Assembly: GCA_963995525.1 (NCBI GenBank)
Contig: OZ023205.1
Span: 54,347,518-54,411,517, forward strand
Source of the DNA: Escarpia spicata
Lineage: Eukaryota > Annelida > Polychaeta > Sabellida > Siboglinidae
Direction: 5' to 3'
DNA: 64,000 nucleotides
The notes below the pieces were generated by a model that saw only the letters and a list, made by a program, of their open reading frames with translations, ran no database searches and had not been told where the DNA came from. How positions within the stretch are numbered: the first letter of the stretch is position 1; the number at the start of each line of letters is the position of its first letter. Made by a program: the position numbers and the translations under genes. Positions 21,689 to 36,200 of this stretch are shown one piece after another.

Positions 21689-21725
21689 ATTTCACACAAC
21701 TGCAGGTCCAAAAATTACATTTCAG
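21648..21725 (+). CDS. NPRL2: NPRL2 exon 1 (start)
   Basis: Encodes residues 1-26 with [18 protein letters not shown]. The ATG is chosen because it is the in-frame start that gives the family N-terminal length. An out-of-frame ATG lies ten bases upstream. The donor is CAG|GTAATT. Confidence 0.9.
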
Positions 21726-24196
21726 GTAATTATGAATGGCACGGTGGTCTGAGAAGTCTATGCATTTGATTGAAAGGCACCTTTTAATATATTATTTTAA
21801 TTAGAGACTAGCCCCTGCCCTGGCCTGGTCCTGGCTACTCGTCACCGTTTCTGTCCGTTCGGGTGTATCCGTCCGTTCTGTCCTGCCCCTGGCCCTACCC
21901 ATTTACCCTGCACTGTCTCATGACTACTCTGAAAGTAAGGCTAACCTATTTGTTGTCAATTGTTTAGTGGGACGCTTACTTGTGTGAATCACTTGAAATT
22001 CACCATGAAACCGGAACATCGCCGATATTTAGTATTCTGTACGTTTTTACTGTACGTGTCGTTAATCACTGGGATAAAAGTTAAACTGGGTCACAACTGA
22101 CACTACGAGTACGACTACTACTACGACGACTACTACTAAGACAGAGAGTGAAAGAGACAGGGAGAGAGAGAAACAGGCAGAGAGAGACATCAAGAGACGG
22201 AGCACGACAACGTAGTAGTTAGCACATCCACCTGGCATGCCAGCGCACTAAGTTAAAAAACAAATAACACGTCGTTATGTATGACAGCGCCAAACTACCA
22301 CTACTTAAATGCACTCAAAGTCAACACCACTATGAACTATGGTGAGGAAATTAGAGTATTCCGTTCGTTTTTAACGTAAAATCATGTTATGCAGTACAAA
22401 GTATACCTGTAAAATAACATATCGGCCCCCCAGACATGTTTTAATGAATAATTGTAATTGTTGTTGAAATGTAAGTGTTTCAAAGGGAAACGCTTTGTTT
22501 TCGTCGCAGCATGACTGCAGTCCGATTAGTAATGAGACGCATAATATGTGTATCATGTGATGTGTCATCTTGCTCCCGTCAGGTCAAGGCCTTCCTCAGA
22601 ATTATCCGAGCTTGCTATTCAAGGATTTGAGTGACAGCATGTTTTTTTTTATAAACTTTGACCAAATAAATAAAGTGTTGTTTCTGCTTCGTTAAAACAT
22701 ATTACTGTTTGGTGGTAATTACGTTAGAATACATATGGTTTATACTGTATAGCACTTAATTTTTTTAACAAATGGATAACCTTCCTTTAAAGATTAACAT
22801 TAATTATTACATAAATTGTGTGACTTTAAAAGAAACAGTTGGCAAACATGAATGTCTTGTGATCATTGTATTTTGTTATCATTAAATTCACGAGTGTGAT
22901 ACGTATCAATCCACACAAAAATTTACCCAGTATCAATTATATATAATATGTCCTTCGATCAATTGACTACCACTTCTCTGTGTGTAAATAAATAAGTAAT
23001 TATAATTGAAATTCAAGTTGCTGTTCCAACTGCATCTGATACTTTTGCAGGTTCCGAAAGATTACTTGAGTCGAGATGTGTTTGACTCGGTTCATGTCTA
23101 CATCATCACCAAGCAACACCTGCAAGACAGCATCATAACCATGTGTGTGAGACGAGGAATAACCTTTAAATATAATTGAAAAGTTTCATGGCAAAACACG
23201 ATAAACGGAAGAAACAATTGTTTAAACACGTGGTCAGCTAGGATACTATCCAATTTCTACAAAAACGCGATAAATCGCCATTAAACGACATCCACAAAAG
23301 AGTGTTTGTTTTCAAAATGCCATAAGCACCATCCGTCTTGTTAATCAAAATGTGATATATCCATTTTCAGCCAATGAACGCCGCTGTGTCGCATGTGCTG
23401 CTATGCGGAGTGATGGCACGCGCTTAGTGGATATACCACATTTTCATAACAAAATCGTTTAATATCACATTTTGCGTAACAAAACTGCAACAAATATTTC
23501 GGACATTACTACCTTTCTCTATGATTTAGGATTATTAATGTACAACAATTTTATTTACCGAAAGTTTTTATTTCGACAAGGATGAAGCACAAAAGGGAAT
23601 TTTTCTAAAAACTAAGAAAATGGACATATCACGTTTTGCCCTGAAATCCTTCAGTTGTAACATATGTCTATGTCATAGACTTGGCACTTAATGTAAACAA
23701 TGAATAACTGGCCTGTTTCGTTCAGATTTTAATGAAAGTAAGTATGCGTTTACTGCAATAATATTTTTTAATTACTTATTGGTTTGAATTGATATACATA
23801 TGACAAGCATTTTTTTATCATGGAGTCAGGTGTTATCGTTATCACATGGATTGGATTATGGTTGGTCTTTGTATCACAACTAGCAAGTTTCAGTGTGCTT
23901 CAATTAATTCCAGCTGTGAACTAAATTCATGCCAATTAACTCGTACAGTTCTTTAAATGTAAGGTGAACAGCTGTTTTCGCTTATTGCAGATCATACTCA
24001 AAATTTCACACAGTTGTTCCAGTGTTAGAGTGAATTGACAGTTTTAAATTTATGTACCCTGTATGCAAATATAGTATTTACCAGTATATGTATTATACAA
24101 GTTTTTGGGATTTTTACATAGTCACCACACATCTAAGCATACACACTTAAGCACATACAAACACACACAAACAAAAACACACACACACCGAAACGA

Positions 24197-24250
<54 letters not shown>

Positions 24251-27200
24251 ACACAGCGAAACACACCGACACACACACACAGACACACACACACCGATGC
24301 ACACACACACACACACCGACACACACCGACACACACCGACACACACCGACACACACCGACACACACCGACACACACCGACACACACCGACACACACCGAC
24401 ACACACCGACACACACCGACACACACCGACACACACCTACCAGTGCACACACATATACACATAAACATGTACACACGCAAACACGCACACATGCACAGAC
24501 ACACGCACAGTCGCACGCACACACACATATGCACTGTGATGTGCTGATAGAAATGTCAAAATTATACTTTTAGAAAACCAAAGTTTACTTCTTAAGTCTT
24601 GAAGTCAGAGAATAGCAAACTGATATATATATATACATATTCTGTCTTATCTCTTTCAGTAATACTTGCGGACATAAAATTATCGGCTACCCGGTGTGCA
24701 TAGAGAGTGCCAAGTATGAGAGAAATGCACTGATCTTCAACTTGTGCTTTGTGTTTGATGCTGCTACTGATGTACTGTGTTACGAGCCAGTTGTGAGAAA
24801 GTTAGCAGGATACCTGTCAACTCTTGAAGTAGGTTTTCTCTTTAATTTTTCCTAAGAACGGTGAAACTAGAATTATGTAAAATATAAGTTATGATTACAG
24901 TACTTAGTCAATGTTTTCTTTCTTATATTACTACAAATTATTATATTCTTGGAAGTTTTTTAGATGTACTCATGTACTTTTCTGATTCCTTTGACTCATA
25001 TTTTTGACCCTATTAAAATTTAAAAATGTTATATCAATGTGTACATATTTATAGTTCTTGATCAGATGCAAATAATTCGTAAAACTGACAAGATCGCTTT
25101 AACAGTGTCTTTAGTGTGGTTTATATACTCGGTTGTATCATGACTTCAATTTACGAAGACTGCAGTTCATTTGGCCTTCTTTCATCATTATTCATGACTT
25201 GTGTTGGTGCTTGCATAAATGAGAATATGCGGCCACGGCACCGTGCTGCATATGGGTTTTTGTGCTGGCAACAACGCAGGACAAGTGATGATTGGCCTAA
25301 TGTCTGATGCTAATTATTATGCTAATTACCTCGTTGTCTCTGGCGCAAGGAGCCAATCACCGCGCGGTAGTGGCGCGCAGTCACAGATTACAACAAGCTC
25401 TTGGTCACTTCGTTTTGTGAAAGCAGACGGAGTGGTCGCATCAAAAAATGTTGGCCCTCCCATCCCTCCCAAATTTTTGATAGCGTTAGGGACATACCAT
25501 GTACATCATTGGTGGAAGAGGGGTTGATAGCAAATCTCAAAGCTTTCCCCGTTTTCTTAGTGCAGGTGGACAATGTGTTCACGGGGTTTTGACGCCGAGA
25601 CAGCTCGCTTCTCTTCCACCGGTGATTTTAGTAAGTGGGGCGTAATGGCCCCACTTATAGGTTTAGGCTAAATCTTGATACAATGTAACTCTTCAGCAAG
25701 TAGTTGGGATTATAGTTAGGTGAATGAATGGTGTGCTTGGTTAGTATGGTACGGTGCCTAAGGTCTACTGTGATTACAGTAGTAATGATGTTGTATATAT
25801 CTATAACAATACTGCTAATGTGGTATATGCCGAAATGTGGGCTCTGTCAACCTGAGGGACAGGAGACTAGTATGGGCTCAGTCACAGGCCTGGCCTTGGG
25901 ATGTAGAGCCCACATTTCTCTCTCTAACTTAATCTCTTAATAAACGTCATTCATTTGGCCTTCTTTCATCACTATTCATGACTTGTGTTGGTGCTTGCAT
26001 AAATGTATTTAAAATGTATTCATGTGAATGGAAGTTGTTTATTTATGTTAGTATCTGGATATTATCTTTGTTTTCAGCGTGAAAGTGAGTTCTTGTCAGA
26101 CAAAGGCAAGAAGCAACAACTGCCAGCGATACTCACAGAAATCTTAGAGAATGTTAATCAGCAAGGCACATGCTCCATATATATAAGTAAGTGAATCAGC
26201 CGAGCAACTGAGCACGAAAACTGCTTTCCTTAGCTGGGATTTTTAATGTATGGACTGAGCATTCTACAGACTAACAATGATGTCCATCCTCTAGATGGTA
26301 TCACACACACACAGATGTCCATCCTCTAGATGGTATCACATACACAGATGTCCATCCTCTAGATGGTATCACATACACAGATGTCCATCCTCTAGATGGT
26401 ATCACATACACAGATGTCCATCCTCTAGATGGTATCACACACACAGATGTCCATCCTCTAGATGGTATCACACACACACAGATGTCCATCCTCTAGATGG
26501 TATCACATACACAGATATCCATCCTCTAAATGGTATCACATACACAGATGTCCATCCTCTAGATGGTATCACACACACGCAAATGTCCATCCTCTAGATG
26601 GTATCACACACACAGATGTCCATCCTCTAGATGGTATCACACACACAGATGTCCATCCTCTAGATGGTATCACATACACAGATGTCCATCCTCTAGATGG
26701 TATCACACACACGCAAATGTCCATCCTCTAGATGGTATCACATACACAGATATCCATCCTCTAAATGGTATCACATACACAGATGTCCATCCTCTAGATG
26801 GTATCACATACACAGATGTCCATCCTCTAGATGGTATCACACACACGCAAATGTCCATCCTCTAGATGGTATCACACACACAGATGTCCATCCTCTAGAT
26901 GGTATCACACACACAGATGTCCATCCTCTAGATGGTATCACATACACAGATGTCCATCCTCTAGATGGTATCACACACACGCAAATGTCCATCCTCTAGA
27001 TGGTATCACACACACAGATGTCCATCCTCTAGATGGTATCACACACACAGATGTCCATCCTCTAGATAGTATCACACACACAGAGTCCATCCTCTAGATG
27101 GTATCACACACACAGATGTCCATCCTGTAGATGGTATCACACACTCGGATGTCCATCCTGTAGATGGTATCACACACACAGATGTCCATCCTCTAGATGG

Positions 27201-30200
27201 TATCACACACACAGATGTCCATCCTCTAGATGGTATCACACACACGCAAATGTCCATCCTCTAGATGGTATCACACACACAGATGTCCATCCTCTAGATG
27301 GTATCACACACACAGATGTCCATCCTCTAGATGGTATCACACACACAGATGTCCATCCTCTAGATGGTATCACACACACAGATGTCCATCCTCTAGATGG
27401 TATCACACACACAGATGTCCATCCTCTAGATGGTATCACACACACAGATGTCCATCCTCTAGATGGTATCACACACACAGATGTCCATCCTCTAGATGGT
27501 ATCACACACACAGATGTCCATCCTCTAGATGGTATCACACACACAGATGTCCATCCTCTAGATGGTATCACACACACAGATGTCCATCCTCTAGATGGTA
27601 TCACACACACAGATGTCCACCCTCTAGATGGTATCACACACACAGATGTCCATCCTCTAGATGGTATCACACACACAGATGTTCATCCTCTAGATGGTAT
27701 CACACACACACAGATGTCCATCCTCTAGATGGTATCACACACACAGATGTTCATCCTCTAGATGGTATCACACACACAGATGTCCATCCTCTAGATGGTA
27801 TCACACACACAGAAGTCAGATGCAGAAGATGATTTCTGGAAGTGTTTATAAATTTTGTTTCTTATGATGTAAATTTAACACAGTTTTTCTTGTTGATGCT
27901 AGTTACATAAAATGTTCCCAACTGATCGTTGCATCTAACAATCATATAGAAAATACGTGTAACATTATAAACAATTGATTTACGTCCACAGTACGAACCC
28001 TACAAATGGTAACTATGAATGATCGACGGGGTATTTTGAAAAAATAAGGCATGAATTTTCTTTGGAGGGGTCATAGATTAATCCTTGCAAGTTTGGTGCG
28101 TGAAGTGCAAGCTATCTAGGAGGAAAACGTTAACATACACACACACTAGCTTGATTATTGTTAAGAGTTGCAATCAGGGGCTTACCAGAGACCCGTCTGC
28201 CCGTCTTCAAGACTGGCCAAGCTGGGTACATGTGAACGGCTTCCATGCAAGCCGTTCAGTTGCTAAAAGGTATACTTTGATTAATTTGAGACTGGCAAAA
28301 ATTATTTCTGGCTACCTCTATGAATTTATTATTATTAACAACAGGTTCATGTTCCAGATGAGTCTACAACGATACACTTGAAGGTTGTAGCGAGTCTGAA
28401 CATGCCACCACTGGTTGAGGGTTATCATGTTCCCATCTTGGACCCCAATAGTCACAGCAGCATGGCCGTGAGTAAATGGGACCTCGCTACACAACAGGTA
28501 AATTATCATTTAAAATGCCATATTTCTGCGATTGATCATCTCCATGTGTAGCTTTATATGGCGACCTGTCCATCGTCATTTGGACGTTTGTTTTTGGATG
28601 GGTTGAAATTCGAATTTGGACGGGTGGAAATTTGAGGAGCAAAAGATTATTCATTAATTACTATCACTGTTATTCGTATGTCCATTAAGTTTTCAAAGTG
28701 TGTGTTACACGTATACATATATATGTATTTATGTATATATATATCTATGCACAATTGGGCTGAATTGTATGTGTAATTGTGTATGTATGCGAGTATCTAC
28801 CAGGACATTTTTGGATTGGTAAAAGATTGATCCTGCATAAAGACCTACCTCCATTTCTTCTTAATTATTTAGCAAGATTTTAAAAGATTGCCACCCAGAG
28901 AATTAACTCTACATGTCATCAGGCACACACAAGAACTATGTTTTTTTCAGTTTATTATAACAAAACACAGTATTTCTAAAACATTGGTCTCTTTTACCTT
29001 GTGCCTGTACTACGGGACGTAAAAGCTCACAGGAGGTAAATGTGTGCCTTATTGTTAACTCGCCAACTCTAGATAAGAAAACCCTAAATCTTGCTGTAGA
29101 CATTGCGACCAGAGTACTAATAGCAAGGGAAACATTTTGATGATGAACAAGTATTAGGCCATTGTAACTCGAGGAAACCCAACCCATTCGTCATTATTAT
29201 TATTTTAATTTATATGCATATTATAGGCATTATATATTTGTTGTCTTTAATGTGCTGAAGCTACAATTTATAACTTGATCGGGGGCGACGGTTGTGTAGT
29301 GAACAGTAAATCAGAACCTGTTTCCAATCCTCTTGATGTTGTTTCGTTAACCGTACCTTGTTTCAGCTCACTCAATCGATCAAGTACCTGGCTATAGGCA
29401 GTGGTGGATATATGTGAACAATGACTTTGCACAGGAATAGCTGCATGGCTGAATGCTTCCCAGGGAAGTCAAGACGGCATTCAAATGCACAATCTGCTTG
29501 GGTTGTAGTGTAAAGCGCCTTTAGCAGTTCAACAAACTGGGTACCGTGCTGTGTAGGAACTGTGCGTCTGATACATTGCATTACTTTGTTGCTTCAGTTG
29601 TTGCCCTACATCGATGGCTTCAAGCACGTCGCTCAGATTGCCGCCGAGGCAGATGTTGATATTCAGATTGTGGAGGCATGCATACAGAACCTCATGTAAG
29701 TCATTATCATGTGTAGAATGTCTTGTGTAGGTCACAGATTATGAATACACATCCACATTGATCATGTGACGTATTGCCTAGCAAGAAGATCCTTCAAGCC
29801 ATTAAAATGGATGCCAAATACATGGAGTATTCGGATATTCCATTGTTTATTTTGTTTAAATTCTGGCCCCAAATGTTTTTGTATGACAAAAAACGGGATC
29901 ATCTCAGAATGTCGGTGTCCGATGTCAGACGAAATTACTTTCTTTTGAGAGGCAGTTTCGTCTGGCATCGGACATTGATATTTTCCATTTCAGACCAATA
30001 CTGTTAATATATTGATATCATCATATCAATGTTTACCAACTTTTCTCTGAGAAGGGGGGTGGCGAGCTGAGGTCAGATGAAAATAATTCCGTCTGATATT
30101 GGACATCGATGTTCTGAGATGATCCGTAAGGGACAGTTGTTTGAGTGAGAATTGTATGCAGGAGAGATTACTCTAGCTTATATCACGCTGCTTGACGGAG

Positions 30201-33200
30201 GTAATGTGCATAATTTTTGGTTATGACATAAACAAACAACATACTAGATTCATCAGTTGCTGTAACGTGAATGTTCTGCTTTCAGGTATTATGGGGCGAT
30301 CAAGCTGATATCAATATTCCAGGTAAGTCCTGGTAGAGCGGAGTGGCTAAAACATCCAATTCTCCAGTTCACTCAGGTGTATGACAGTATGAATGAGTAC
30401 CTGGCTATAGACATTGGTGGATATTTATGTACTGGTAGTCTTCCCATATTAATTGCTGTGTGGTTGAATGCTTCCCAGAGAAGTCAAGATTGAACAGATC
30501 TGCCAGGGAGTAAAGTAAAGCGCTTTGAGCAGTCCAAATGACTGGATATTGTGCTATATAAGAACTTGCAGTAGCGCAGCGGTAAGAGCTTCGGACTTTC
30601 GACTGAGAGAACCTGGGTTCGAATCCTGTGCGGCGGTGTCGAACCTTGGGCAACTTTACGTTGCTTCAGTTCACTCAGCACTATGAATGAGTACCTGTAC
30701 GAATTTGTGTACGAAGTCTTCATGCACTAATTGCATCATGTCTGAATGCTTCCCAGAGAAGTTGAGATTGTGTTCGATTGAACAAGTCTGCCAGGGAGTA
30801 AAGTGTTAAACGTTTTGAGCAGTCATGAGGACTGGATACTGCACTATATAAGAACTTACCTTTACTTACCTTTTTGTACTTCTGGTGTAAAATCTGCACA
30901 AGAAGTTCTATTAAAAACTAAGCAAAATGAACCTTTTTATTCCCAATCTGAATGAAATATACTTTAAAAATAGTGCCCTGATATTCAGCCATTTTTACCC
31001 CCCCCCCCCCCCCCCCCCGTCATCACCCTGTTCATAATCTTACCTATGAATGTGTCACTGGATGCACACAGGAATTTTTTTATACTTTTCGAGTTATTGC
31101 CGTTTGAGGATTGCAAATATTCAAACTTGCAGTGCATACCTGTCAAGTCCTGTGAAACAAAACAATAGTCATGGCAGACAAAAACCATAAATTATCAGTA
31201 AAAACCATAATCTTTATAAATGTTTGCGCCTGCCAACATGCCCTATGCGACCCATGGCACCCACGAGATCTGTAAGTACGTTTGCGCCTGCGCATAACAC
31301 GAAAATGCGTTGGTGAGTGCTTGTTCCGGGGCACTGCACAAATTGTACAGGTATTCTACCAGGCCCCGAAAAGAGCGCGAACCATAAGGGAGTTTGACAA
31401 GTGTGTCGATCGGAGAATTTACCAACAAAAATATAACAAACGCGATAAATTTGTTAAATGTATCTCAAAACACAAGTGTAAAACTGCATGGCTTTCCTAT
31501 TACGCCCGTAGTTTTCATTTTATCAATAAAACCAGCTAAACTGTAGTACTTGACAGGTATGGCAATGGGATTTAATACTTTTATATCACAGTAAAGATAA
31601 TAGGTAAACGTATCTACAAATATGCTGCTGGATGTACCCATGATTTATTTTTGGTTTTTGAACATCGCGAATGCTTAGCGGATATAATGAAAGGTTGAGC
31701 ATTCGCAGTGTTCAAACGGCAATAACTCAAAACAGTTAACACAATTCCTGAGTACATCCAGTGACAAACTTGTAGATAAGATTATTATCTTTATGGTGAT
31801 ATCAACAAATATTTAATTCTGCAATTGCAATTTCCTATATAGTCAGAAACAACAAGCCGCACCACTGCTCACCGTGCTAAAGGACAGGGCGCGCAGCATT
31901 GCCTGTCGTGACGTCAGCAACATCTAATGGGCTGGTTGCTTTGTGATATACAAATAACCATGTTTGAGCGGGTTTAGTGGCATGAGTTCGCAATAAACAG
32001 GCTTCGTATTTGGCACATTACTTGACAAATGTATTAAGTTTACGTATATGAAATTTCAAAGACATTAAATATTTTATTTAACTTTTTCTTTAATCATGTG
32101 GAATCGAATTGACACAACACCTTTCAAATATTATAATTTTACATTTCAAATATGATGATTATAATAACAGTTTGTTGGTAATTACTTTGCAGTTAAATAA
32201 TTTGTTTCTTAGGTACATGGAAAATTAATGTCAGTTGAGAAAATGGTTTATAATACATTAAATAATAAGCATATTTGCCTTCCTTTCTGAATCATGAAAT
32301 TGTTTGTTCGGCAAAACTAATACAGGCGATAAGACCGAGAACAAAATCCCCATTAAATAAACATTTGTAACTCTGAACAATTTCTAAACTGTCTTTGAAA
32401 CATATATATATAATTTAATAATATAATATTTCATGTATTTGACATCCATTTTTTTACCTGTCTTTAATGTGAATTTCAGTCTGGTAATAACATGCTGAAA
32501 GTTATTTAATGTCTAATGGTGTTTTTAATGAAAAACAAAATGTTTGTACAGATATATGGTTTAAACTAGGTAGTGTCAGTATACTAATTTATAGTTATAG
32601 TAGACCACAATGGTTGGCATGGTAAATGTGACATAGTCTCATGTCATGTAATGGAAATGTGAACAGATTACTTCTTCTTTGCAGTACTCTAATGTCTACA
32701 CAACAATGGCTGCCATCAAAAGTCTGGTGGAAGATAAAGATCTACAGAGGGAGTGCATCCAGTATGTAGCAAAGCGGGGTAAGACACTCATTGTAATATC
32801 TACACAACAATGGCCATATTAAAAAGTCTGGTTGAAGACAAATATCTGCAGAGGGAGTGTATCCAGTACATAGCAAAGCGAGGTAAGACATTCATTGTAA
32901 TGTCTACACAACACACAACAATGGCTGCCATCAAGTCTGGTGGAAGACAATGATCTGCAGAGGGAATGCATCCAGTACATAGCAAAACGAGGTAAAATAC
33001 TCATTGTAAATAATGTCTACACAACATATAACAATGGCCGCCATCAAGTGTCTGGTGGAAGACAAACGTAAGTTGTTTGATCTGGTGTATTTTGCCACTG
33101 GCCCATCCAGAAAATGATCTACAATGAGATCTTTTAGATGCATCTGATTACTTGGTGGAGCCAGTAGTAGAAAATACAAATACATGTTTGTACGGGGGGG

Positions 33201-36200
33201 CTATATTATTAATAAACTTTCTAAGGTAAGCAAAATTCTCACATATACATAAAACAGAAGTAAACTGGTCAAGTGCCATGTGATGTTGGGAGTGAGAGAA
33301 AGGAGTATTTGTTGCAGGACGAAGTATCACTACCAAGGTCGTGCTGCAGATGTACTGCGGTCTGCGGGCCGGAACAACTGTACGAGACTTGTGCATCCAA
33401 CACAATCCACATGCCCTCGGCATAGACGAACGGTTCGTAAACACTACACAAACATTACCTGTATTGTAGAGGTGCCAAGTTATATCGCCCAAAAAGCGAT
33501 AGATCTACCGGTTTTCATGATGTGATGGTGGTTAATGAGGAACTAGCACCATGAGCCTCGCGCTGCAGTTGCAAGGGGAGAGTGCAGGAAAAGGAATCGC
33601 ACCATGGCCGAGTAATAATTCAATTTTGGGGTAAATTTACTTATTTTTGAAGCATTTTAAACGTAAAATATTAATTAGACTATAATTGGATTCAAAATGA
33701 GTAATTATGTTATTAAACTTTGACATTTACCAGTTTAGGACGATTAAAAATCAGAAAAAATACAGTGAAATAGCGGTCTGGCAGTAGATTTAGGCATTAA
33801 AGCGGTAAGCTAGGAGAGTATCCCCAAAATTTGAAAATGCACGAGTTCTGGCACCAAAGTGGTAGATTTGGCACGTCTGTATATTGTATTTCGCAATCTT
33901 GTCAAGATGTCGTCAAAAGCACTAACGGCGTTCTCATAAACCGACGTCATCGTTCAAACGATGAATCTCATAATTTCCTTATCTTGGTTGATTGATGCTC
34001 ATCTATTTTGTATCTATGCAGTTGCTTTTACATGGCATTCTACCACAGTCATTACCGGCTATTATTGACAAGATCAATAAATAATCTGCAGGTACCACAT
34101 TCACTTGTGGTTATATGAGAATTATAGTGAATAACAAAGACCTGTCCTGAAGAATGTGTAGTAGTAAGCTTCACAAACTTCACTGTGTAGTCTTACGTTG
34201 GTCAAAGACCTGTCCTGAAGAATGTGTAGTAGTAAGCTTCACAAACTTCACTGTGTAGTTTTACGTTGGTCAAAGACCTGTCCTGAAGAATGTGTAGTAG
34301 TAAGCTTCACAAACTTCAGTGTAGTCTTACGTTGGTCAAAGACCTGTCCTGAAGAATGTGTAGTAGTAAGCTTCACAAACTTCACTGTGTAGTTTTACGT
34401 TGGTCAAAGACCTGTCCTGAAGAATGTGTAGTAGTAAGCTTCACAAACTTCACTGTGTAGTCTTACGTTGGTCAAAGACCTGTCCTGAAGAATGTGTAGT
34501 AGTAAGCTTCACAAACTTCACTGTGTAGTCTTACGTTGGTCAAAGACCTGTCCTGAAGAATGTGTAGTAGTAAGCTTCACAAACTTCACTGTGTAGTCTT
34601 ACGTTGGTCAAAGACCTGTCCTGAAGAATGTGTAGTAGTAAGCTTCACAAACTTCACTGTGTAGTCTTACGTTGGTCAAAGACCTGTCCTGAAGAATGTG
34701 TAGTAGTAAGCTTCACAAACTTCACTGTGTAGTCTTACGTTGGTCAAAGACCTGTCCTGAAGAATGTGTAGTAGTAAGCTTCACAAACTTCACTGTGTAG
34801 TCTTACGTTGGTCAAAGACCTGTCCTGAAGAATGTGTAGTAGTAAGCTTCACAAACTTCACTGTGTAGTCTTACGTTGGTCAAAGACCTGTCCTGAAGAA
34901 TGTGTAGTAGTAAGCTTCACAAACTTCACTGTGTAGTCTTACGTTGGTCAAAGACCTGTCCTGAAGAATGTGTAGTAGTAAGCTTCACAAACTTCACTGT
35001 GTAGTCTTACGTTGGTCAAAGACCTGTCCTGAAGAATGTGTAGTAGTAAGCTTCACAAACTTCACTGTGTAGTCTTACGTTGGTCAAAGACCTGTCCTGA
35101 AGAATGTGTAGTAGTAAGCTTCACAAACTTCAGTGTAGTCTTACGTTGGTCAAAGACCTGTCCTGAAGAATGTGTAGTAGTAAGCTTCACAAACTTCAGT
35201 GTAGTCTTACGTTGGTCAAAGACCTGTCCTGAAGAATGTGTAGTAGTAAGCTTCACAAACTTCAGTGTAGTCTTACGTTGGTCAAAGACCTGTCCTGAAG
35301 AATGTGTAGTAGTAAGCTTCACAAACTTCAGTGTAGTCTTACGTTGGTCAAAGACTTGTCCTGAAGAATGTGTAGTAGTAAGCTTCACAAACTTCAGTGT
35401 AGTCTTACGTTGGTCAAAGACCTGTCCTGAAGAATGTGTAGTAGTAAGCTTCACAAACTTCAGTGTAGTCTTACGTTGGTCAAAGACCTGTCCTGAAGAA
35501 TGTGTAGTAGTAAGCTTCACAAACTTCACTGTGTAGTCTTACGTTGGTCAAAGACCTGTCCTGAAGAATGTGTAGTAGTAAGCTTCACAAACTTCAGTGT
35601 AGTCTTACGTTGGTCAAAGACCTGTCCTGAAGAATGTGTAGTAGTAAGCTTCACAAACTTCAGTGTAGTCTTACGTTGGTCAAAGACCTGTCCTGAAGAA
35701 TGTGTAGTAGTAAGCTTCACAAACTTCAGTGTAGTCTTACGTTGGTCATAATCTTTTCACAGACATGTCTATAGCTTGCACTGATTTAAACCACATTGTT
35801 TATCCATGATGCAGTTCTGTAACTTTATTTTTGTTTGGTAAATAGTGTACGCAAATAGGTTTCTTAGTCACAGCAACGTGTACTGTCAGCCAGTTAGGTA
35901 GAATAATAGTTACCACCATCAATAATGTTGTTATCTGACAGTTGTGAAAATGTTAATTATCTGACTACATAAATGACCTTTATAAATGTGACATTACTAT
36001 TAATAATGGAGAGGAAACTGCCTTTTCAGAAAGCTCATACAGTATGGACTAATGAAAGGCTTCATTCGACGTCTCCATAAGTATCCTATCAAGCTGCCAA
36101 ACGAACCAGGGTCCAACAGGCTCTCGCATCTCTACAGCTGGTTTACTGGTTGCCACAGCTACGACAAGATATGTTGTCAAACAGGTAAGAAATATCAGAA

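Noticed and set aside
26278..27822. CRISPR-like array of regular repeats
   Set aside because: There are no unique spacers: unit and intervening sequence repeat together. The genes around it are animal genes with introns.
30572..30640. tRNA gene
   Set aside because: A and B boxes are present, but the anticodon arm does not fold well and the sequence continues into a SINE body repeated next to it.
33269..33492. Minus-strand ORFs over 33148-33492
   Set aside because: They are antisense to NPRL2 exon 9, which matches the family on the plus strand with correct splice phases.
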